From contig CAWCDW010000007.1 in assembly GCA_963794475.1 (NCBI GenBank), positions 348,677 to 412,676 of the forward strand: 64,000 bases of DNA, written 5' to 3'. Within the stretch, counting starts at the first letter, position 1; every line of letters begins with the position of its first letter. A program made the position numbers and the translations under genes. The notes under the pieces were generated by a model. It ran no database searches and was not told the DNA's origin. It saw only the letters and a list, made by a program, of their open reading frames with translations. Of this stretch, positions 58,024 to 64,000 are shown in pieces. This DNA comes from GAS188 sp963794475 (GTDB lineage Bacteria > Pseudomonadota > Alphaproteobacteria > Rhizobiales > Beijerinckiaceae).

Positions 58024-59466
58024 ATGGATGACATCACCCAGCGCAACACGACTTCCGCGGTTACGGAAATCGCCGCGCTCGTTCGCGCGCGGCCCGGGCT
58101 TTCGGGCAAGCTTCTCATCCTCACCATCGCCTTCGTCATGCTCGCCGAGGTGCTGATCTTCATTCCCTCGGTGGCGAACTTCAGGCGCACCTGGCTGACG
58201 AACAAGATTTCCGCGGCCGCGACCGCCGCGCTCGTGTTCGACGCAGCGCCTTCCGGGATGGTACCGCCGGAGATCGGCAAAGATCTCTTGAGGCAGGTTG
58301 GCGCCCTCACAATCTGGGCGAAGCGCGCCGACTCCCGCATGCTCGTCGCGAGCGTCGACAACCCGCCGCAAGTCGATCTCACCACTGATCTGCGCGAGAC
58401 GAACCCCCTTTCCCAGATTGCCGAGGCCTTGGGAACGCTTGCCGCACCCGCGGGGCGAATTTTGCGCGTGACCGCGCTCGGCATGGGCGTCGAGATCAAC
58501 ATGACGCTCGAGGAAGATTTGCTGCGGGCCGCGATGTGGGGTTTCGCGCGCAATATTCTCTTGTTGTCTCTCCTGATATCGCTGATTACCGCCGGCCTCG
58601 TCTATCTCTCGCTCATCTACATGATCGTGCGGCCGATCAAGCGGCTCTCCGAAAACATGGCTGGATTCGAGCGCGACCCCGAGAATGACGCGCGCGTCAT
58701 CGCGACGAGCCCCCGCGACGACGAGATCGGCTTTGCCGAGCGCTCGCTCGCGAGGCTCGAGGTCAAGCTCGCCCAGGAGCTGCGCCGCAGCAAGAAGCTG
58801 GCCTCGCTCGGCCTGATGATCGCCAAAATCAGTCACGACTTGCGCAATGTGCTCTCCGGCGCGCAGCTCTTTTCCGAGCGCATCGCCGAGCTGAAAAATC
58901 CGAGCGTGCAGCGTCTGGCGCCGCGCCTTGTCGATTCGCTGCGCCGCGCCATCGATCTATGCGAAGGCACGCTCGCTTATGGCGCGGACCAGCGGGCGGC
59001 GCTGAAGCCCTCCTGTTTCCATGTCGCGCCGCTCGTCGCCGAATGCTGGGAGCTTGCGCTGCCGGTGACCCGGATGCCTTCGACCCTCATCAACGAGGTG
59101 CCGGCAGAGCTCGAGCTCAAGGCCGATCGCGACCAGATCGCGCGCGTCTTTCTCAACCTCATGCGCAATTCCTTGCAGGCGATTGCGCCCGCGCAGGGAC
59201 AAGAAGCGAAAGGCGAGGCGCGCATCACGGTTTCGGCGAAGCGCGACGCGGACATGGCCGTCATCTGGATTCAGGACAATGGGCCGGGTGTCTCGGCGGC
59301 GGCACGCCAGAGGCTCTTCGAGCCTTTCTCGATCTCATCCAGCCGGCGTGGCAGCGGGCTCGGCCTGGCGATCGCGGCGGATATCTTGCGCGCCCATGAC
59401 GGCGACATCAGCCTCGTCGACAGCGTCTATGGCGCGCGTTTCAAGATCAGCTTGCCGGATCATTGA
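58024..59466 (+). CDS. Orphan sensor histidine kinase
   Basis: This 480-residue kinase has two membrane helices (KLLILTIAFVMLAEVLIF near residue 30 and a long segment near 175-200), a periplasmic sensor region, a HAMP-like linker, a dimerisation helix with the H-box AKISHDLRNVLSGAQLF near 275, and an ATPase domain with N-box LMRNSLQAI, G1 IQDNGPGV and G2 GSGLGLAIAADI. The phospho-acceptor sequence is HDLRN. No response regulator gene lies next to it. Its stop overlaps the opposing epimerase gene by seven bases. Confidence 0.88.
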   Translation: MDDITQRNTTSAVTEIAALVRARPGLSGKLLILTIAFVMLAEVLIFIPSVANFRRTWLTNKISAAATAALVFDAAPSGMVPPEIGKDLLRQVGALTIWAKRADSRMLVASVDNPPQVDLTTDLRETNPLSQIAEALGTLAAPAGRILRVTALGMGVEINMTLEEDLLRAAMWGFARNILLLSLLISLITAGLVYLSLIYMIVRPIKRLSENMAGFERDPENDARVIATSPRDDEIGFAERSLARLEVKLAQELRRSKKLASLGLMIAKISHDLRNVLSGAQLFSERIAELKNPSVQRLAPRLVDSLRRAIDLCEGTLAYGADQRAALKPSCFHVAPLVAECWELALPVTRMPSTLINEVPAELELKADRDQIARVFLNLMRNSLQAIAPAQGQEAKGEARITVSAKRDADMAVIWIQDNGPGVSAAARQRLFEPFSISSSRRGSGLGLAIAADILRAHDGDISLVDSVYGARFKISLPDH

Positions 59467-60392
59467 TCGGCGTCGCCGCGAGCGAGCGCCGCCGCCCCCA
59501 TGCGCGCCAGCGCGACGCGCGGCGCCACTTTCGGTTCCCAGCCCGTCTTCATCAACTTTTCCGGTGAAGCGACGAGGTCGCCGAGGAGCTTCGCCCTCAT
59601 CTCACCCATGAAGGGAAACGCGAGCGCCATATGCGTGAGGAAAGTGGGAACGGCGAACAAGCCCGCGTCGCGCTCGAGCCCCTGTCTGAGGGCCGCGAGC
59701 ATGGCGGCGATCTCGATCGGCTCGGGATGAGCGACGATAAAAGTCTCGCCAAGATGCGCTCGCTCGACGAGGACGTGGGCGACAGCGGCGCATAGATCGT
59801 CGCGATCGACGAGCGAACGTTTGGCCGTGAACGCGCCCATCGGCAGCGGCAGCCTTACCCGCGCAAGGCGCAGCAACGCGTCGAGATTTCCGCTCGGCGC
59901 GGAGCCGGCGACGAGCACGGGCCGCAAGATGACGAAAGGGGCACCGATCCGGGCGAGCGCCCTTTCGGCGGCGAGCTTGGCGCGGCCATAGGCGTCAGCC
60001 GGACGCGGCTCATGCGCCTCCGTCAATGTGCCGGCGGCACACGAGGCGCTCTGCGCGCGGATGGAGGAGAGGAAGATGAGCCGCTCTACCCTCCCCCGCG
60101 CGGCCTCGGCGAGCGCCGCGACGGCGCGATGGTTGACGGCGTCCTGCGTGGCCTCGTCGACACCCCTGGCATGCGCGATCGCGGCCGTGTGGACGATCAC
60201 GTCGATACCCTCGAGAAGGGGAGCCCAATTTGGCCTTCCCGCAAGATCGGGGGACGAAACCGCCTCGATGCCCTCGCCTGCGGGAGAAGGCCCTCGGCTC
60301 GCGGCCCGAACCGCAAAGCCGCGCTCGGCGAGATACGAGGCGAGCGCGCGTCCGATGAAGCCGGAGCCACCGGTGACGAGGACGCGCTTCAA
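59460..60392 (-). CDS. NAD-dependent epimerase/dehydratase (sugar nucleotide type)
   Basis: This 310-residue extended SDR protein begins LKRVLVTGGSGFIGRALASYLAERG, with later catalytic YGRAKLAAERAL and NHRAVAALAEAA. It resembles UDP-glucose 4-epimerase and related sugar nucleotide enzymes. The most likely start is TTG at 60392 because the dinucleotide-binding loop begins right after it, and its TTGA overlaps the stop of the upstream WecA-like gene. The pair should act in nucleotide-sugar and lipid-linked glycan assembly. Confidence 0.85.
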   Translation of the reverse strand: MKRVLVTGGSGFIGRALASYLAERGFAVRAASRGPSPAGEGIEAVSSPDLAGRPNWAPLLEGIDVIVHTAAIAHARGVDEATQDAVNHRAVAALAEAARGRVERLIFLSSIRAQSASCAAGTLTEAHEPRPADAYGRAKLAAERALARIGAPFVILRPVLVAGSAPSGNLDALLRLARVRLPLPMGAFTAKRSLVDRDDLCAAVAHVLVERAHLGETFIVAHPEPIEIAAMLAALRQGLERDAGLFAVPTFLTHMALAFPFMGEMRAKLLGDLVASPEKLMKTGWEPKVAPRVALARMGAAALARGDADQ

Positions 60393-61423
60393 ACGGATGT
60401 CTCTCGCACCGCAGACGGCCCGGAGATGAGTCTCGCGGCGCTCACCGCCACGACCACCATGGCCACAACCAGCGTCCCCGCGGAGACGGCTACGGAATCC
60501 TGCCAGGCGCTGATGAATGCAAGCCCGCCGAGCACGAGATCCAGGACGAAGATCTGCCCCACCACCGCGGCGACGCTCCATCCCGCATCCGTCGCGCGCT
60601 GGTAGACATGGCTACGATGGGCTTCCCAGAAAGGCTCGCCACGCGACAGGCGCCGAACGAGGGTCGCCCCCGAATCCCACAGGTAATAGAGCGGCAAGAT
60701 CAGCGCCGCCGCGAGGTGACCCGCAAGGGCCAAGCGATAAAGGCCGTAGCCGAGGATCAACCCGATCGGCAGGCTGCCGACATCGCCGAGGAAGACACGC
60801 GCGACCGGCTTGTTGAAGGGCGAAAAGCCGATGAGCGCGCCGCAGAGCGCGCCCGCCAAGAGTGGGGGCGCCATGCCTTGTGACGCCATCACGCCACCGA
60901 AGATCGCCAAGGCGGCAAGAGGGACGCCGCAACCCGCGACGGTGATCCAATCGATGCCATCCATGAAGTTCACGAGATTGACGAACCAGACCCCCGCCAG
61001 AACGGCGAGCCCGCGCTCCAGGGCGAGCGGCAGCACGGGAAAAAGCCGCGCGTCGGCGGGAGCCGCGAAGACGACGACGAGGCCAACCGCGAGCACCTGC
61101 GGCACGAGCTTGGCGAACGGCCCGAGAGGCCGCAGATCATCGACCGCTCCGGTTGCGGCGAGAAGGAGCGAAGCCGCGAGCACGATCGCAACCTCGCGCG
61201 TGGCAGCACTCCCGGCGCTTGCGAAAACGAGGCCTATTGCCGTCGCCAGCACCGTGGCGAGCACCACGGCGAGACCCGCGCCCTGGGGCGTGGGCTCCGC
61301 GTGGCTCGAGCGCGCATTGGGCCGCGCCAAGGCGTAGCGGCGCAAGATCGGCATCATGGCGACGACGAAGCCTGCGGAAAATGCCGATGCGAGCGCGAGC
61401 GCGAGGATGATCGGGAACGCCAT
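60389..61423 (-). CDS. WecA/MraY-family undecaprenyl-phosphate sugar-1-phosphate transferase
   Basis: This 344-residue polytopic enzyme transfers a sugar-1-phosphate to undecaprenyl phosphate, starting surface polysaccharide synthesis. Signatures are AVDDLRPLGPFAKLVPQ near residue 94, NLVNFMDGIDWITV near 152, FLGDVGSLPIGLILG near 210 and a cytoplasmic loop EAHRSHVYQRATDAG near 270. About ten hydrophobic helices are visible. It is the first gene of a two-gene minus-strand unit with the epimerase. tRNA-Gln lies 158 bases upstream on the other strand. Confidence 0.9.
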   Translation of the reverse strand: MAFPIILALALASAFSAGFVVAMMPILRRYALARPNARSSHAEPTPQGAGLAVVLATVLATAIGLVFASAGSAATREVAIVLAASLLLAATGAVDDLRPLGPFAKLVPQVLAVGLVVVFAAPADARLFPVLPLALERGLAVLAGVWFVNLVNFMDGIDWITVAGCGVPLAALAIFGGVMASQGMAPPLLAGALCGALIGFSPFNKPVARVFLGDVGSLPIGLILGYGLYRLALAGHLAAALILPLYYLWDSGATLVRRLSRGEPFWEAHRSHVYQRATDAGWSVAAVVGQIFVLDLVLGGLAFISAWQDSVAVSAGTLVVAMVVVAVSAARLISGPSAVRETSV

Positions 61424-61580
61424 GCGCGAGGTCCTTGCCGCAAAGCGCCGCAAGCGGCAAGCCGGGAAAGGACCGTATGCGATATGGGAAGGTGGTCCCC
61501 CGTTGGCGTTCGGCTCGTTTTGCCCTTCTCGACACGCATTGCCAATTCGGGAGGTGACGGCTAGACACTCCCCCGGTCCT

Positions 61581-61655
<75 letters not shown>

Positions 61656-61964
61656 GCCATTTCGCTATTCTATATCAATGGTTTATTTCAACCAGGAATC
61701 GTGGGGCGAGCACCGGGGGTTAGGAGAGAGCCTCGTGTCTGTCGCGCGTCGGAGAACTGCAGCAAACGGCCGTTTTCGGCGCATTTCGGCGCCCGGTCTC
61801 TGTCGCGCATTTTTGAATCTCCGACTTGGGTGACTTCTTCGAGTCCGAGACCGGGTTCGACGATAGGTGCGAAGACCCGGTTCGCATTTCATGATGGGCG
61901 TGACAGCGCCAGCCGGGCGTTGATCCATCTCATCGCCTCGAGGCTCACGTGCAAGGCGAAGGGG

Positions 61965-62204
61965 TCAGTCTTTGTTTGGATGGATCGCCTGATCGGCCGC
62001 GCAAATGAGATCGTTCACGGTATCCACGGTATCCCAATCGAGCGGTGTGTAACTTTCCGAGCCAAGAGATCGTAGGCTCCTAAGAGCCTCGTGCAATTCA
62101 ACCCATCCATCTGTCATGCCCTTGAAGGCTACGTATTTGGGGAGCAACAGCGCGAGGGGACGCAACCGTCGCTCATCGCACCAACGATAAATCAGATGCT
62201 TCAC
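61965..62204 (-). CDS. Small hypothetical protein
   Basis: I do not recognise this family. The 79-residue product begins MKHLIYRWCDERRLRPLALL and ends in an acidic helix-rich segment (DTVDTVNDLICAADQAIHP). Codon use looks protein-like and a similar run of small minus-strand genes follows upstream, so it is likely real. It is the last of the small-gene cluster, closest to tRNA-Gln. The 309 bases between it and the tRNA show no gene I can support. Confidence 0.6.
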   Translation of the reverse strand: MKHLIYRWCDERRLRPLALLLPKYVAFKGMTDGWVELHEALRSLRSLGSESYTPLDWDTVDTVNDLICAADQAIHPNKD

Positions 62205-62247
62205 GGCATCGAAAAATTCTTCATTCGAACCAAGTTAAGTCATGCGA

Positions 62248-62445
62248 TCAGCCCTCACGCCCAGCTCGGAGCTCGGAATGGGGCTGCGATCGCTGTTCCC
62301 CTCGTTCGGGAGAGGCGCTCTGCGCGAGGAGCACCACGAATGTAACAATCGCGCAGAAAGCAAGAGTCCCGGCGATCACGAGGGCAAGCAGCTTCCAGCG
62401 AGCGCCGCCGGCCGGAAGATACCTCTGCGGCAGATCAGTCGGCAT
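62248..62445 (-). CDS. Small membrane protein
   Basis: The 65-residue product has one clear transmembrane helix (LLALVIAGTLAFCAIVTFVV, residues about 19-39) with a basic N-terminal side (RYLPAGGARWK) and a polar C-terminal tail. It belongs to the run of small minus-strand genes after tRNA-Gln. No family assignment is possible by eye. Confidence 0.55.
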   Translation of the reverse strand: MPTDLPQRYLPAGGARWKLLALVIAGTLAFCAIVTFVVLLAQSASPERGEQRSQPHSELRAGREG

Positions 62446-62464
62446 TCTTACTCCCCGCCATTCC

Positions 62465-62719
62465 TCAACCTAACCGCGGGCGGCCCGTCCGCCCTCGAAT
62501 GCGTTTCTTGCCCAGTGTCCGCCGCGGCGGGCGCCAGCCAACGACAGAAACCTCCACACGCTCACCGGTCTTGGTGTTGTGCCAAAGGCCATGTGAAAAG
62601 CGGCCCAGGAATGGAGGCATGTACGTTCCGTTGTGATCTTCACACAGGATCTCGCAAATTTCCGCCGGCGGCTCGCCGCTCGACGTGAATTCGGCAAGTC
62701 TTTCTTGGCGGGTTGCCAT
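62465..62719 (-). CDS. Small hypothetical protein
   Basis: This 84-residue product reads MATRQERLAEFTSSGEPPAE, then EILCEDHNGTYMPPFLGRF, and has a basic C terminus (RRTLGKKRIRGRTGRPR). The segment around CEDHNGTYMPPF suggests a folded domain rather than a random frame. It lies in the minus-strand small-gene cluster. Function is unknown. Confidence 0.55.
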   Translation of the reverse strand: MATRQERLAEFTSSGEPPAEICEILCEDHNGTYMPPFLGRFSHGLWHNTKTGERVEVSVVGWRPPRRTLGKKRIRGRTGRPRLG

Positions 62720-62763
62720 GCCGTTTTCCTTACAATGCGTGCGTCAGAGTTGGGCGACCCCCA

Positions 62764-62988
62764 TCACGCCGGCCGTTTCGGCTTCGCATTCTTCTTCTTC
62801 GCGGTCTCCGCCTCGGCCGCGTCTCGCGCCAAGCGTTGCTCGCGAAGTCGGGTCGTCTTGGCGAGCATATTGCTATGACGGCGCTCCTCGTCGGTGACGC
62901 GTCGCTCGCTTTGCTGCTGGCGCTCGAACAGGAGGGCAGCACGTTTCGCGGCCTGATTAGGCACGATTTGCTTGCTCTCACTGGTCAT
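62764..62988 (-). CDS. Small basic coiled-coil protein
   Basis: The 74-residue product begins MTSESKQIVPNQAAKRAALL and is almost entirely charged helix (ERRVTDEERRHSNMLAKTTR), ending in a Lys-rich tail KKKNAKPKRPA. It overlaps the upstream HTH-type gene by four bases (62985-62988), so it was coupled to it. Proteins of this form seem to occur in Hyphomicrobiales accessory clusters, which I cite from memory. Function unknown. Confidence 0.6.
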   Translation of the reverse strand: MTSESKQIVPNQAAKRAALLFERQQQSERRVTDEERRHSNMLAKTTRLREQRLARDAAEAETAKKKNAKPKRPA

Positions 62989-63193
62989 CTTGACTTCCTC
63001 ATCCGCACCCCCGGCTGCCCGCCATTGGTGAACTCGACCGCGGCCCATTCAAGCGCGCTCTGGATCGCGTCAAGGTCGCTCGGCTCCGGCATCCCGACGC
63101 CCGTCTCATAGTCTGTTATCAGCGTAGCCGGAACGCGGCGACCCCTGCGAAGGCCGGCGAGCATGCGAGCGGCGCGGCATTGGGCGGGGTCAC
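62985..63193 (-). pseudogene. Truncated HTH-type transcriptional regulator
   Basis: The remnant reads PAQCRAARMLAGL, then after a gap VPATLITDYETGVGMPEPSDLDAIQSALEWAAVEFTNGGQPGVRM-type sequence, which is the pattern of small XRE-family regulators. The helix-turn-helix core that normally sits between AGL and VPATLI is shortened to LRRGRR, and the GTG start at 63193 is out of frame by one base with the body. So both a deletion of about 15 bases and a one-base shift are present. The DNA-binding function is probably lost unless these are sequence errors. Confidence 0.65.
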
Positions 63194-63283
63194 TTGCGGC
63201 GCCGGCCCTGATGTGATGTTGCGTAAGGCAAGGCAAGGCCTGGGCGTGACGGAAATGGTGAGCCCGTGACCGACGCTCTGCCC

Positions 63284-64000
63284 TCACGCCACTTGTTCGA
63301 TGGGCGGCACCGACGCACCGGTCATCATCGCGACCGCGTCCGACATGACTGCTTCTTCGGATCGATGACGTCAGGCGACGGCCGAGCCGGTGAATATGGA
63401 TGCGGTCGGCGACCTCGAAGACATGAGGCATGTTATGCGAAATCAGAATGATCGGCAGCCCACGCTTCTTCACGTCGAGGATCAGCTCCAGCACACGCCG
63501 CAATTCCTTGACGCCCACGCCGCCGTCGGCTCATCCATGATGACGACCCGCTTGGCAAACGCCGCCGCTCGCGCAACCGCCACGCCTTGGCGTGGCCGCC
63601 CGACAACGTCTCGACCGGCTGATTGATGTTCTGGATCGTCATCGGTCCAAGTCGTTGAGCTTATCGCGGCGCGAACTTTTGCATAGCGCCGCGATCCAGA
63701 CCGAAAGCATTCTGCCGACAGTTTTCGACTAATTTCGCGCCCGAGGAACATGTTGTCCGCGATCGACAGGGCGGGCGACAGAGCGCGAGGTTCTGGTAGA
63801 CGGTCTCATTCCTGCTTCGCGCGCGTCGATCGGGGAGCGAAAATGCACTCTCGGCCCGCGAGCCTGATTTCGCCGAGTCGGGATGACCGCCCCGCAGAGC
63901 CTTGATCAACGACGATTTGCCCGCGCCGTTGTCGCCGATCGCACGAGGATCTCGCCGGGATAGAGATCGAAGTCCGCATGATCGAGCGCGGTGACCCGGC
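63284..64000 (-). pseudogene. Sugar ABC transporter ATPase, frameshifted and truncated by the window end
   Basis: Pieces of an FrcA-like ATPase appear in several frames: near 63920 GDNGAGKSSLIKAL (Walker A), near 63610 ETLSGG (signature), near 63550 RVVIMDEPTAA (Walker B), near 63440 PIILISHNMPHVFEVADRI (switch His), and a C-terminal MSDAVAMMTGASVPP ending at the stop at 63284. At least five frame changes separate them. The gene starts beyond the window. Either this is a decayed copy, or local sequence quality is poor; the many conserved pieces favour the latter. Confidence 0.75.

Noticed and set aside
61656..64000. Prophage
   Set aside because: No integrase, capsid, terminase or tail genes are seen; only small unknown genes, an HTH remnant and an ABC ATPase.

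Overview
The window is high-GC DNA from an alphaproteobacterium, most likely Hyphomicrobiales (Rhizobiales). This is inferred from gene content: recA followed by alaS, a DUF1127 protein, a Usg-like protein, RpoH, the lspA / DUF3035-like / paired M16 peptidase run, and the GCATGATCCGGAAAAA-type palindromic repeat. No rRNA and no CRISPR array were seen; one tRNA (Gln-TTG) is present.

Layout. 1-5.3 kb: end of recA, a multiply frameshifted alaS, an SDR oxidoreductase and a DapA-family enzyme. 5.6-14.9 kb: an ABC exporter, an O-antigen-ligase-like protein, a trmFO/hydroxyisobutyrate dehydrogenase pair, a 51-aa DUF1127 protein, gpt, a CinA-type protein and an FkbM methyltransferase. 14-19.5 kb: a surface/export block made of a periplasmic adaptor, a TolC-family protein, a small secreted Cys-rich protein and a LEPR-XLL repeat protein. 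19.6-21.6 kb: two large palindromic repeat arrays in opposite orientation flanking a GIY-YIG nuclease gene; single copies of the same element lie near 0.3, 24.1 and 26.1 kb. 21.6-30.6 kb: map-radC, exoD, usg, an MFS transporter, a four-gene molybdenum-hydroxylase maturation operon, and purA. 30.6-37 kb: a membrane protein, rpoH, a RluD-like synthase and a complete sugar ABC transporter. 37-40.4 kb: mutL, then a lower-GC two-gene insertion that reads as a DarT-like DNA ADP-ribosyltransferase plus a NADAR-type antitoxin. 40.5-50.4 kb: paired M16 peptidases, a DUF3035-like protein, lspA-ribF, a HAD phosphatase, argD-argF-hslO. 50.5-61.4 kb: argE, trkH, a nitroreductase, ruvB-ybgC, a VTT protein with a flavin disulfide reductase, an orphan histidine kinase, and an epimerase with a WecA-like transferase. 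61.6-64 kb: tRNA-Gln, small accessory genes, a damaged HTH gene and a badly frameshifted sugar-ABC ATPase running off the end.

Two themes recur. Many adjacent genes overlap by four bases (ATGA or TTGA), so translational coupling is common. Several genes that should be intact (alaS, map, the exporter, the darT-like gene) are broken only by apparent single-base insertions, mostly an extra G or A. That points to sequence error rather than decay and hides the true start of the ADP-ribosyltransferase gene.
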